A stretch of 64,000 nucleotides of DNA, from assembly GCA_018136815.1 (NCBI GenBank), contig CM030935.1, positions 721,382 through 785,381 of the forward strand, in the 5' to 3' direction. Positions 30,065 to 42,565 of the stretch are shown here, in pieces. Made by a program: the position numbers and the translations under genes. A model generated the notes under the pieces. That model saw nothing but the letters and a program-made list of their open reading frames with translations, searched no databases and was not told the DNA's origin. This DNA comes from Isochrysis galbana (Eukaryota; Haptophyta; Isochrysidales; Isochrysidaceae). Numbering within the stretch: position 1 is the first letter of the stretch; the number at the start of each line of letters is the position of its first letter.

Positions 30065-30580
30065 CTACAGCATGAGCTGGTCGCCCTTGCGATCCGGTGG
30101 CGACATCACCGCGTGTAGAAGGCGAGAGGTGGAGCGCTGTGTACAAAGCTCTAAACGGCGGCGATACCCCTCACATGTCTCGGCCCCATCACCCTTTGTC
30201 GACCGCTTGATACATCGCACCCATTCGGCAGCTTCAGTGGGACAAACAGCATTGCACAAGCAGACCAGGTTCTGCATCTGCAGACGTTGCTGGCGGCGCT
30301 GCGCCTCTTCAGCGGAGCGGGCCGTGGCCGCGATGTCCTGCTGCTGCTCAACGAGCTGCTGCGTGCACTGCAGTAGAGCCGAGACAGCATTTCGCGACCA
30401 CCCATCCTCCAGCAAACCGTCAAAGTGGCGCGCCTGCCAGATGCCCTGCAGCACGTGCTGCTGCGCCAGCCGAAGGGCGCGAATGTCTGGCATCGTGCGT
30501 GCCGACATCTGTCTGCGCCGCTTCGCCTCCTCCGCCGAGGCCGCCGCTGCCTCGGCCTCGTAGTCGGCGTCGCCACTCAT
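30065..30580 (-). CDS. Hypothetical 171-residue helical protein
   Basis: Not recognised. The frame starts MSGDADYEAEAAAASAEEAK, continues through Arg/Gln-rich helical stretches (EEAQRRQQRLQMQNL) and has scattered Cys residues (LVCLCNAVC). Predicted structure by eye is mostly helical with a coiled-coil segment around residues 70-105. Upstream sequence on the minus strand (30581-30700) is free of other frames and could hold a promoter. The C-terminal part (SPPDRKGDQLML) may read into an intron, so further exons are possible. Confidence 0.4.
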   Translation of the reverse strand: MSGDADYEAEAAAASAEEAKRRRQMSARTMPDIRALRLAQQHVLQGIWQARHFDGLLEDGWSRNAVSALLQCTQQLVEQQQDIAATARSAEEAQRRQQRLQMQNLVCLCNAVCPTEAAEWVRCIKRSTKGDGAETCEGYRRRLELCTQRSTSRLLHAVMSPPDRKGDQLML

Positions 30581-30932
30581 CGGCGGCGGCGGCGGTGGTG
30601 GCGGCGGTGGCGCGCCGCGCAGCAGGCACGTCGTCTCCTAACAGTCAAGAATGATGAGAGTCCAGCTTCTAAAAGTAGCTAGTGATGGCCAAAGGTAGAG
30701 GCTTGCGCTCTTGCGCTCTCCTATCTCCTATTTATTTGAAGTCTTGCAGATTGAGCCATTGCCATTGCTACAAGTCCGTCACTGTCGCGGGTGGTTTGCG
30801 TGGTGTGCACCGTAGAACTTATTGAGATGAGGAGGGGGAAAGGAGCCTAGCCGTGATCTCTCCCCTTCTCCATGTTCGTTCGTGTGAGTTTCCAACGCAA
30901 TCATCCCAACATCCCAATCCCCCGTGCAGGTG

Positions 30933-31700
30933 TAGGGCGGTCAAACACTATTTTTACTTCTGAGTCTAAGGGTGTAAAAATGAAAATATCAGGATTGGGA
31001 TTGAGGAAATACACCAAAGTTAAGCGGTAGAAACCCTAGCTGTGAAAGACAGAAACAGTGTTTTTTTCTTTTTTCGGAGGCCAAAAACAGTGTTTTTCGT
31101 TTTTCACTGTTTTTCAAACGCCCTCCATTTATGCCACTGTTTTTTTAGAGTGGGGCTGGGGCTGGGGGCCGCCCGTGCGCGGCGCGCGAGAGCGCGGCGT
31201 GCGCGCGTGCGAGCGTGCGCGCAGGACCAGGCGCGCTCGAGCGCGGCGTGCGCGCGGGATAGCGGCCACCACCACCACACCACCACGCGCGCGGATCGCG
31301 ACGCGTGCGTGGGCTTGGGGTTGTGAACACCGATAGCGGCTCGCCATCGGACGAGGGGAGGAGAGAGGGCAGCGGCGGCGGCGGCCTACGTATGCGTAGG
31401 ACGCAGGACGCGGAGGAGCGAGGAGCGGAGGCGGAGGCGCGGAGGCGTTCCGCTCGGGGGGGGGAAAGGCCCCCTTGCGGTATATGTGGCCCCACTGTTT
31501 TTCGCACTGTTTTTTACTGTTTTTTTTTTCGATTCCCAAAAACAGCTGTTTTTAATGTTTTTCTAGCCCTCACCCGCTGTTTTTCACAGCTAGGGTAGAA
31601 ACCCCGGAAAACACCTATCTAGCACCTATTCGGTGCCCTTTGGGCCCCAGACCCCACCGGGAGCCCCCACAACCACAACGACAACGAAGCGTGAAGCGTA
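30933..31700. mobile_element. Repeat C with nested MITE
   Basis: Begins TAGGGCGGTCAAACACTATT and continues ACTTCTGAGTCTAAGGGTG. After the nested MITE it resumes with ACCTATTCGGTGCCCTTTGG. The same order is found reversed at 14990-15180, where no MITE is present. Starts of the same family are at 41373 (variant) and 42004; ends are at 12304 and 15180. The other terminus is not defined. Confidence 0.65.
31034..31595. mobile_element. MITE with 6-bp target duplication
   Basis: TIRs CCCTAGCTGTGAAA (left) and TTTCACAGCTAGGG (right) are perfect inverses. TAGAAA flanks both sides (31028-31033 and 31596-31601). Both subterminal zones are packed with CACTGTTTTT-type repeats (31050-31145 and 31490-31590). 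The interior is GC rich with a GCGCGC-rich tract. There is no open frame of note, so it is non-autonomous. The sister repeat at 14990-15180 serves as the empty site. Confidence 0.85.
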
Positions 31701-32155
31701 ACTCAATAGGCCTGCCCCCCACCCCAAAAGAAACTCTAGAGGCCCAAAGTAGTGTACATGGGCCGACCCCCAGAAACCAAACAAAAAGGAACGGGGGGCG
31801 GGGGAGGGGGGGAGGGGGGAGGGGAGAGAGAGATGGGGGCGAGGGCGAGGGCGATACCGAGTGGGAATGTGAGATGTGGGAGTGGGAATCCGGTTGAGGA
31901 GAGAGTAAGTAGTAAGTAGTAAGTAGCGTAGCGGGCGTCTTCAAGAAATATTTTTGTTCATCAGCCCGGTGTCCGGCCAGCGCCAAGCCCCATATCCCAT
32001 ATACCATATACCGAGGAACCGCGAACCGCCGTGCCAGCGAAAGGGCGCGCGGTCAAATAGTGATTTATAACGACTAACATGTGGGGCCCGGGCCCCGGGC
32101 CCGCGCCAAGCCCCATATACATATACCCAGGAACCGCCCAGCCAGCGACGCCAAT
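31701..32155. other. Repeat debris
   Basis: Contains AGCCCGGTGTCCGGCCAGC, a block shared with 14700-14730 and 15500-15520, followed by a short local duplication: the block GCCAAGCCCCATAT near 31982 recurs near 32105. No gene. Confidence 0.5.
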
Positions 32156-32654
32156 CTGACGAATATTGGGATGGCCCATAGGGTCTGAGGGCGCAATGAG
32201 GAGGGAGTCGTACCGGCGGCAGGCGCGCGGCGGAGGGGACGACTTCGGATACGCTGACGATGACGCAGCCCGTCAGCAGAGAAAGGCCCCCTTTCGCTGC
32301 GCTTTGTCGGGAGACCCCCGCACCTCGTCGTGAAGCTCGCGCGTGACGTGCCTGATCCTGTCGCACTCTCCTCGCTAGCCAGCCCCTACCATCACAGCCC
32401 TCCCCCCGCTCGCCCGCTCGCCCTCGCCCTCGCCTCTCGCCGCTCGCTCGATGTCCCTTTCGCCCTTTCGTCGCTGTCCTCGCCCTCGCCCAAACCCGCC
32501 TGCCCGCTGGCTACTGCCCGCCTTCCTCCGCTGACGGGCTGAGCCCGTCAGCGTCTCCGAAGTCGTCCCCTCCGCCGCGCCTGCCGCCGGTATCGTTCCC
32601 TCCTCATTGCCCGCAGACCCAATGGGTCAGTCCAATCGATTCCCAATTCGTCAG
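32156..32654. mobile_element. Element with ~100-bp terminal inverted repeats
   Basis: Starts CTGACGAAT and ends ATTCGTCAG. Arms of about 100 bp (32156-32260 and 32545-32654) are imperfect inverses sharing CCTCATTGCGC/CCTCATTGCCC, CGAAGTCGTCCCCTCCGCCG and GCCTGCCGCCGGTA. The centre (32370-32545) holds a start-of-gene-like segment, ATGTCCCTTTCGCCCTTTCG with its upstream leader, also found at 40990-41130. Target duplication was not resolved. Confidence 0.7.
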
Positions 32655-33339
32655 GGGGAAGGCGAGGATGAGGATGCGGAGCGAAGGGAGAGAAGGGCGA
32701 TGTCGGACGTGAGGTATGAGGTAGGAGATACCGGATACCGGTCTAGTGACTAGTGATTTGTGTTAGCCCTGAATCTGAATCTTCATTTTTTTTACATCGC
32801 CATCACAACACGTAGACCACACTCAACACTCAACATTGACCTATTCAAGATGCAAGCACAATTGACCCACCCCCCACCCCTCCACCCCTCCCCCTCGTCC
32901 GGCATGCAGGCATGCAGAGGCTAGACCGTCTAGTAGACCCTGAAGAAGGGGAAGGGACGATCAAATGACAAACGGAGGACTTAGACGCCGTCTACGGCCC
33001 GCTGTTGGCGCCAGCAAACCGGTGCACTGGCTGTGAGGCGCCCCCCAAGCCTCTTGGGCGCCAGGACTCCCCGAGCCGCTTCCTAACCCGCCCCGATGCA
33101 GATTCTGACGCAGAGCCATGAGCCATTTCCGGAAGAGGAATCCAGAGCATCGGAGCGGTGTGAACGGGGCTTGCTGTGAAACCCAACATTCTTTCTCTGC
33201 CCCGCCCTTCTCACCTCCCCCCGCACTCTCTTCCCCCTCCCGCGCCGTCCCGCCCCACCGCGAACGCCCTCCCCTTCCTCCCGCCCCCTCCACCCCACCC
33301 CAACCTACCCCACAGTGCTCTCCACCACGTACGAGCGAG
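32655..33339. other. Upstream region of the seven-span gene
   Basis: No gene. The last ~150 bases before the ATG at 33340 are C-rich (CCCTCC, CCACCCC runs), as in the other 5' leaders in this window. The direction of transcription is away from the preceding repeats. Confidence 0.4.
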
Positions 33340-34827
33340 ATGGACGCCAACTGGGGCGTGCTCGACGTGAGCGCCCTGATGTTGCTGCTCTACTCCTCAG
33401 CGCTCACGCTCGTGCTTGGCTGGTGTGGATGGTCAGTCGCGAAGCATGGCTGGAAGAAGGGCGGTCTGCGTAGGGTATCGTACGTCCTCTTCGCGCTTTT
33501 TCTCGTTGCTCGGATCTGCTGGTGTGCGGTCCTCATGGCAGAGGCCATGGGCATCCTCCCACTCGCCTCCGATTCAGCGGCGATCATGACGGTCACGCTG
33601 GGGCCAACATCGCGCCTCTTGATGGCTCCAGCTGCTCGCCTGCTTGACTGCGTCGCGTACTGCCTGCACTTCGCGGTGCTATGGCTGCTCGTATGTGGAT
33701 GGGCAGAATCCCGCTACATGATGTCAGAGATGCGTTCAATCCAGGCTGCAAATGCTCGGTCGCCCGCCCTGTTCGAGCACTATGGCCGCTTCTATTTGTT
33801 GGCCAATTTGGGCTTCGCCACAGTGTTAGGTGTTGGCCTCATGCCCTTACTCATCTCGCCAGACAGCAATGAATGGGTTCGAGCAGGCGAAATGCTCGAT
33901 CTTGTCGTCACCGCCGGATTCTCGCTCATGCTGGCAATCGCCTCTGTGTTTGCAGGTGCTACCACTCAGCCTGAGCTCTAAAGCGAGCCCAACACAAACC
34001 ATGAAGTCCAGCCTTCTCCTGTCGCACCTCTTAATCTGACTGTGTGCCCGTGACTGTCGCAGGGCTTTCGGTTTCTTGTCGCATGGTCTCCATCATATCC
34101 GTCGAGCCTAGTCTTACATCGTAAGTGGACACGTTCTCCCACACTGTTTGATGATCCAGCTTTTGACAAGATTCCCGTGTTCCATGCATTCTCCTGCGAT
34201 GAAATGCACACCCGTGAACACGCACTCCCGAATCCTTTGGTATTGGGATCGAGCTTCCCATCTAATCTCATCTTGCCTCCCGACGGCCTGCTTCCTTTCT
34301 ACCATAGATACGCTCATGCCAAGGCGCGCAAGGTGACTCTCGCCGCATCCGTTTTTGGCGTGACCGGACTTTCGAGGACGTGTATTCTACTGCACGTATT
34401 CCTCGCCGCCATGTTTCACGACTCCGCAAACGACATTAACTGCGCAAATAGCACAGGGCGTGCTGCGGCGGAGGGCCACATTCCTAGCACGCACAACTTG
34501 ATCCCCATCGATCTGACTCGCCATCAGCCACCCCCGCCACCCCTTCACATGGTCGATCGCCTACCATGTCATCCCGATCATTTGCTATCACCGCCCGTTT
34601 TCCTTGCCATGGGTGTGGCCTTGCCCGACTTGTTGCCGACATTGGTAGCGCTTTTTGTCCTCCGAAGGCGTAGCCGACTTAGTTGGTGCTTTGGTCGGAG
34701 AAGTAGCACGGATGCCAGCGGGTTGCTCTGGGGATCGGTTGACCGCGCTCCACTGAGGGGAGGATACGGCTCGGAATACGATGGACAGGATTGGCGTGCA
34801 GCCGGGCCGTGGTTGGGCTTCGCTTGA
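33340..34827 (+). CDS. Seven-span membrane protein, THH1/TOM1/TOM3-like
   Basis: Three exons, 33340-33955, 34063-34120 and 34308-34827, with GT-AG introns of 107 and 187 bp, join in frame into 397 residues. Hydrophobic segments suggest seven helices: around MLLLYSSALTLVLGWCGW, SYVLFALFLVARICWCAVL, VAYCLHFAVLWLLVCG, FYLLANLGFATVLGVGLMP, LVVTAGFSLMLAIASVFA, GLSRTCILLHVFLAAMF and ALPDLLPTLVALFVL. The spacing, the GW after helix 1, the VARICW in helix 2 and the SRT in helix 6 resemble the plant THH1/TOM1/TOM3 family, seven-span endomembrane proteins known as tobamovirus host factors. This assignment is tentative. A distant GPCR-like protein is the alternative. The long Pro-rich loop before helix 7 (HQPPPPPLHMVD) is unusual. 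Confidence 0.65.
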
Positions 34828-35429
34828 CAAGCAGTCTACAATAGCTGAGGTGCAGTTCACTAAAAAAGGCAGAGAGAATTGTTTGCGGAGCTCATGGGGG
34901 GAGCTGAATGACTGCCCGTGAGACCCGTGCGTCGACTTTGGATGCATGAGTGTAGCCCTCGCCAGCGGTCCGTTAGGCGAGTTCATGTCCTTGAGATAAC
35001 GTGAAGCTTGCCCCGCAACAGCATCATCTTGGGGGCAATTTTTTGGAGATGCTATTGCATAGCTGGGAAGGATGCGTGCTAGAAGTGTAGTAGGCGTGTG
35101 TCGAGTCTAGCGGGTGCCGAATCGCGAGGGCGATATCATCCCACCATTGGGCCATTGGTGCAATTGTCACCAGCAGGGGGAAGCGGCGCGCGCTCCATGA
35201 CCCTATCAGTTTACTGATAGTTGTGAGAGAGAAGGGCAGTAAGGGTGATGTCGTATGGAAGGCAGAGGGTGCCAGTCTAGCTGTAGTTGTTGGCCCTGGC
35301 TCTCAGAGCTGCATGTGACCTGGCTCTCGGAGCGCTGCATGTGACTTGCGGTCTTGCGGTAAGGGCAAGCCAAGCAAGCGCGGCCCTGCCGAACGAAAGT
35401 CCAAAAAGCAGACCGTCTCACGAGTGTCC
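34828..35429. other. 3' flank with a retroposon hairpin end
   Basis: At 35186-35220 lies GGCGCGCGCTCCATGACCC followed by the perfect palindrome CTATCAGTTTACTGATAG. It is nearly the same as 56164-56196 in the first part but has a different palindrome. No gene seen. Confidence 0.55.
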
Positions 35430-37515
<2,086 letters not shown>

Positions 37516-37520
37516 GTGAG

Positions 37521-38113
37521 AATATTGAAGGGTTTGAAGTTTGAAGTTTGTTCGTTCGTGGGGGTGTTTTCGTTTTCAGTTTTCGTGCGTTTGTGGCTGC
37601 TTTTGCTTTTGCGTCATCGCCGTTTCCGGGTCGCCAAAAGCTACGAAGTGCTCGTCACCTTGCACACGTGTGTCATGCTGCTTGGGGGCATTGTAGCCCG
37701 CCTGTGTGGGGTCCAGCCCTCCCCACAAAAGAATTCAGTCCTCGAGGGCCACCTGGGCCCGACTGCCGGTATGTACTATAAAACTCGGTTTGACTGAAGT
37801 CCTAGGTACTAGAAGTAAAGCCCAAGGATGTCCGGGTCTTGATCGGCCCGCGACGCCCCGCGCCCGCGCCGCTTCGGGGCGCGCGGCGCCCGCCGTCGGC
37901 ACTCGCACCTTCCTTTCGTACTTCCTTTTCGGGACCAGCCGATGCCTTTGCGGGCGCGCGGGGGGAGGGGGGCGGGGGGGAAGGGGGGGCGGGGGGGGGA
38001 AAGGGGGAAAGGGGGGAAAGGGGGGAAAGGGGGGGGGGGAGGCGAGGGGGGGGGCAAACGCAAGTCTCGTCGCAGACTCTCCGCCGCGCTGTCCCTCCGC
38101 CGCGCTGTCCGCC
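37521..38113. other. Upstream region of the secreted-protein gene
   Basis: Includes a GGGGGAAA minisatellite-like tract (37965-38055) about 60 bp before the ATG. No gene. Such G-rich runs may be collapsed or expanded in the assembly. Confidence 0.5.
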
Positions 38114-38860
38114 ATGCGCAGCCCGCCGACCACCCGAGTGCTCTTGTTGCTGCTCTGCACCATTGGCGTGTGCGTGGCGCAGCTCGACAGTGCGAGCGAG
38201 ACGCGCAAGGGCTTCGCCGCAAGGAAGGCAACCAGGGCCCTTGGCGGAAGGGCTCTGGGGACCTCTCCCCAAGGCAGCACGGTCAAGAGCACAGGCATTA
38301 AGGGGAGTCCCTCGACCTTTGCCACATTGGGCAAGCTGCGTGAAGCGATGCTGTCCGAATACTGCCCGAAGAACCCCAACGCCTTCGTCTGCACGGTGCG
38401 CAGCACCAGCCCTCTGCGCCTACGTATATGAGCCGTACTGCTCAGCCCGGAGCAGGGTTGTGTAGACGCCCAATATTGATGGCCATGTTGCTTCGTGAGT
38501 TGCACAGCCAAGAATGTGTCGTAAGCGCGGTGTACTCACTACCAGCCACTTTCACTCATGACGCTTCGATTCCGTGTCTTGGCCCTGCAGAACCATAACT
38601 TTATGAAGAAGCTCAAGGACGCCACAAGCTCTGAATTGAAGAAGAAGATCATATCAGAGCGTTCGGCCACCCTTGCGGCAATGGGTCCCGACGAGCGCAA
38701 GAAGAATATGATGGAGTCGCGAAAATCATTCCAAGAGATGTACAAGATGTACTGCGCGCCGGGAGCCAGCGCAACGATCCCCCAGTATAACCCGAGTGTG
38801 TGCACGAACCCTATGATAAAGCAGCTCTATGGGCCGAAGCCCAGCACGGCTAGCCCGTGA
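38114..38860 (+). CDS. Small secreted protein of unknown function
   Basis: Two exons, 38114-38395 and 38591-38860, with a 195-bp intron (GTGCGC donor, CAG acceptor, phase 0) give 183 residues. The N-terminus RSPPTTRVLLLLLCTIGVCV is a clear signal peptide with probable cleavage after VAQ. The mature part is basic, with regularly placed Cys (EYCPKNPNAFVC, MYCAP, SVCTNP) that could form two disulfides, and a helical stretch KKLKDATSSELKKKIISERS. I do not recognise the family. The Cys pattern and size suggest an extracellular or ER-lumenal protein. Confidence 0.6.
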
Positions 38861-39892
38861 AGCTGAATTGTTGAGGTTGGGCATGCCCTGACATACCCTG
38901 ATTCCTCATTCAACCTTATCTGTGAGTAGAAGGCCACAGTGTGGAAGACCACAATATTTCGGCGCGCAATGCACGTCGCTCTTTCGCTCTTCTTGCTTGC
39001 TCCTTGCCTTGAGGTGTTGGGCGTTGAGCTAGCACTTGTAGGTAGTGGTAGTGGTAGTAAGTAGTAGAAGGGATTGTGGCAGCCACTAACTACGACTACG
39101 AAAAACTAAGCGTAAAAGTAAGATATCGCCCATGCACTGCCGCACGGGCGGCGAACAGCGGCGCCATTCCCCATCGCAGGATAAGCAACGGCAACCGGAA
39201 GCTCGGGAACCGGGAACAATACATCCCAATCATGTAGTCATAGCCACAATGTGTCAATTGTCAAATTCAAGTTACACTATGCATGCACAATGACAATGAC
39301 GCGCGTGGCCCTCCGGCGATCATGGCAACCGATCATTACGAGATTAGTGTGACTCGGGACTCTGAAGGGATGGGGTGAACGGAGACGACAAGGTGACAGG
39401 GTACCTAGTATGGGGATACTCCGAGTATTGCTCCCACGCCCCACGTCCATCGATGGTCGATCGAAACACCACGAGCCCGACGGATCTGTGTTAAGACTGG
39501 GAATACCCACCTGGGCGGCGGAGNNNNNNNNNNNNNNNNNNNNNNNNNNNNNNNNNNNNNNNNNNNNNNNNNNNNNNNNNNNNNNNNNNNNNNNNNNNNN
39601 NNNNNNNNNNNNNNNNNNNNNNNATTGAAATCTTTTGTAGTAGGGACATGCCGCTATCCAGTCCACTTACACTTAATTGGCTCTGGGTACGCCGACCTTC
39701 GACGAGTTGAAAGTGACCCTAGCCCCTAGCCGAAGATTCCTTTGTAGAGCCTTTTCTAGGCTCGGCAGGAGCTGGTGCGTCCGAATCTTCATTATATTTA
39801 GGCAGTAGTAGGTTTAGGCCAATGGCCAATGACCAATGACGAATCCGAGCGCCACCGCCAACCCCCAACCTTAACCTTAATCTTAGATTATA
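38861..39892. other. Intergenic region containing an assembly gap
   Basis: No gene seen. A run of 100 N at 39524-39623 is the conventional marker for a gap of unknown length, so content may be missing here. The sequence on either side shows no shared repeat. Confidence 0.7.
39524..39623. other. Assembly gap (100 N)
   Basis: Exactly 100 consecutive N. Any feature spanning this point cannot be read. Confidence 1.
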
Positions 39893-41366
39893 CTACCTCC
39901 GTTCCAAAACTGAAATGTGAGAGAGCCTTTGGGCAGCGAGGGCGGCGCCTAGAAAAGAGGAGGCACTAGATGGAAGGCCGGGGTGTGGGGAGGGTACATG
40001 CAGGCTTAAAAAGGTGCTTTCGTTGAGGATGTTAACGAAAATCTAAAGCGCCCCACAACGTGTCAAAAACGGGCACTCCATTTACTGTCAGAAGCAACGT
40101 CACGACGATGCGGCAAGGCGCAAGGCGTGATGGTTTCCACCGGGAGGACTGTTGGTGGTTGAGCTCCTCTTCTTGCGCCCCTTGCCTTGCCACTCATACT
40201 CGCCCCCGGTGCGAGCGCCGCGCTGCAGCGGCTCCACCACCTTCAGCCGCGCCATGCGGCCGCGAGTGCCACGGGCCAAGAGCTTTCGCGCCAATCGTTC
40301 GCGTCAGCCGAATTTCACACCAAGTCCACATTGAAAAACTGCCCATTTCAATAGTGTTTCGAGTGCTGAGCCCCCCCCTCTGTCGCATTCGCGAATCGAC
40401 ACTCGTTAGGCTTCTCTCTTCTCTTCGTCGTTCGGCATTTATCGTTATAATTCTCTCGTTCTCGTTCTCGGTCAAAAAGCTTCGCTTGGACGCATAGGGT
40501 CTTGGGTTGTGGAGCGTTCTCTCTCTTTCTCTCAAAAGAGAAGGAAGTTTCCCCACCCTTCTCCCTCCTAGGCGCCTCGCAAATAGGTTTAATTCGCTAT
40601 CTTCTCCACGTTTCTCTATCTACTGCAGTGATTGCAATCAGGTTTAATTTGCAATCTCATCGCATCTCCCCCTTAGGCACACCGCACTTCTCTCGTCTTA
40701 TTCGGTAAGTCTTTTGGAATCCTGTGCGGCAGGATTGCCCCTCGTTTCCGTTATGGTGCGATTCCCCTTCCAGACGGGATCGCCGACAGATCGCCTTCTG
40801 ATCGTCGTCCGTTGTCGTCTGGCCGGAGTGTTTGGGTTTGATTTCAGTCGAGTTATGTGAGAAAGTCGTGGGGCGAGAGTCGGGGTGTTTTCCTGGGTGT
40901 CTCTGTCCGTCGTCCTGTCGTCAGTCGTCATCCGTCGTCGCTCTTGCTCTCGTCGCTCTCGCTCTCGTAACACTCAGACCCTACAGCCTCGCCTCTCCTC
41001 GCCAGCCCCTGCCATCACAGCCCTCCTCACACTCGCCCTCGCCTCTCGCTACTCGCTCGATGTCGCTCTCGCCGCCGTCCTCGCCCTCGCTCAAGCCCGC
41101 CTGCCCGCCTTCCTCTGCTGACGGGCTTCAGCCCGTCAGCACCTCCGAAGTGGTCTCCCTCTCCGCGCCTGCCGCCGGCTTCGCCCCTTCCTCATTGCCC
41201 TCAGGCCCTATGGGCCACTCCAATTCGTCACCCTCCTCACCCCACCCATTAAGCCAGCATGTACCGGCAACCCCCCCACACATTGAAGTTGCGGTTTATT
41301 TATTTCAAATTTTGGGGAGCTGTGAAAAGAAAACTGAAAAAATTTTCAGTTTTGGAACGGAGGTAG
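39893..41366. mobile_element. TA-flanked TIR element (Tc1/mariner-type ends)
   Basis: The left end CTACCTCCGTTCCAAAAC and the right end GTTTTGGAACGGAGGTAG are perfect inverses over at least 22 bp. Both are flanked by TA (39891-39892 and 41367-41368). TA duplication and CTCCGTTCC-type ends resemble Stowaway/Tc1-mariner derivatives of plants. At 1474 bp it is larger than a MITE, yet no transposase is visible. The interior (40885-41250) carries a leader plus a start-of-gene segment, ATGTCGCTCTCGCCGCCG and onward, shared with the element at 32156-32654. It lies immediately beside repeat C (41373). Confidence 0.85.
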
Positions 41367-41407
41367 TAGATTATAGGGCGGCCGAACACTATTTTAACTT
41401 CTAAGGC

Positions 41408-41870
41408 CACTATGTTTATACTTAGTTAACCTATGGGGGGGCACGAGCCCCCCCCCTATCTATGGGGGAGGAACCACCCACCACCCACTCTCCTGCCTGG
41501 CACGCCGGATGGCGGATGGCTTGATGGCTTGCCATGAGCACACAGCCATGCTGACTCATTCCTCTCCCCACAGGCCCGCCTGACTCGCCCGCCCTGGCCT
41601 TGGCCCGTCGTGGCCTGCCCATCTCTCTGACCAGCCCCTCCTCCCTCCTCCCTTTGCGCTTTGCGCCCCCCTTGATCAGGACCCCCCAGCCAGCACCTGT
41701 CGACCTGCAGGGGCGCGGAGCGCTGGCGAGGGAGAGGCAGGAGGGGCTAGGGCCATGCCCCAGCCTCACCTGCCCCCTGAGCTGTGCTCCCAAGCCCCTG
41801 CAGGCCATCTGGGGACCTGAAGTGGGGCCGCGGGCGCGCGCCATGGGCCCCCGCCGCAGGCCGAGCCCGT
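41408..41870 (+). mobile_element. Retroposon R6, hairpin-end part, reversed
   Basis: Begins with TTTATACTTAGTT, then GGGGGGGCACGAGCCCCCCC, and continues as the reverse of R2 up to its GGCCCATGGCGCGCG block, read here as CGCGCGCCATGGGCC. It has broken into a copy of repeat C that begins at 41373. The A/T-rich end is missing. No target duplication identified. Confidence 0.65.
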
Positions 41871-42565
41871 CTCCCAAGGTCCAAGGTGGGGGGTGCAGCA
41901 GAGGTGGCAGCTATGCAGTTTGACGAAACAGTGGGGAGGCGCGGGCAATCGTTCCCCAGGGGGAAGAGATTTTCCCCATTGCAGCAATGGGGGCTTCCTT
42001 AATTAGGGCGGTCAAACAGGGGCTTTTTAACTAATAGTAAGGGTTGGGCTGCATTTTTTGACCGTGGCGCGAGGCCCAATAAAAAACCTTCAGGGGGGGC
42101 CACCTGCCGCCACGAAAATCTTAGCCAGGAAATGGTGCGATTATCCCCCCCTCCCCCTACCTTAATCGAGCTGCCCAACTTTGCAACGCTGTTGCGCCTG
42201 GTAGCAAGTAGCAACCTCGCAGCCCGGTGCCTTCCGGGGAGATTCGACGCGCCTCGTAGTGGCTGATGTGACGAATCGACACGGGTGACGACCTCGAGCG
42301 TCCCGACGCCTCGAGGGCTCTAAGAATAGATGCTGAGGGATGGATTTCGGGGTCATTCGATGTGGATTTGTCGTTGTTTTGCCACCCTTGAACTGTCGAG
42401 TGCGGGCGGTTCTGGCTGTGGCTGTCACTGACACTGAAGTTGTTGAGTGATTTGGCCATATGGTCCAGGTCCCACCACTTGGAGGAGCGTGTGGCGCGGT
42501 CGGCGGTCGCTGAGTCGAAGAAAAGATTTTCAACGAATTTGTCGAGTTTATTCGTTGTAGTGGTG

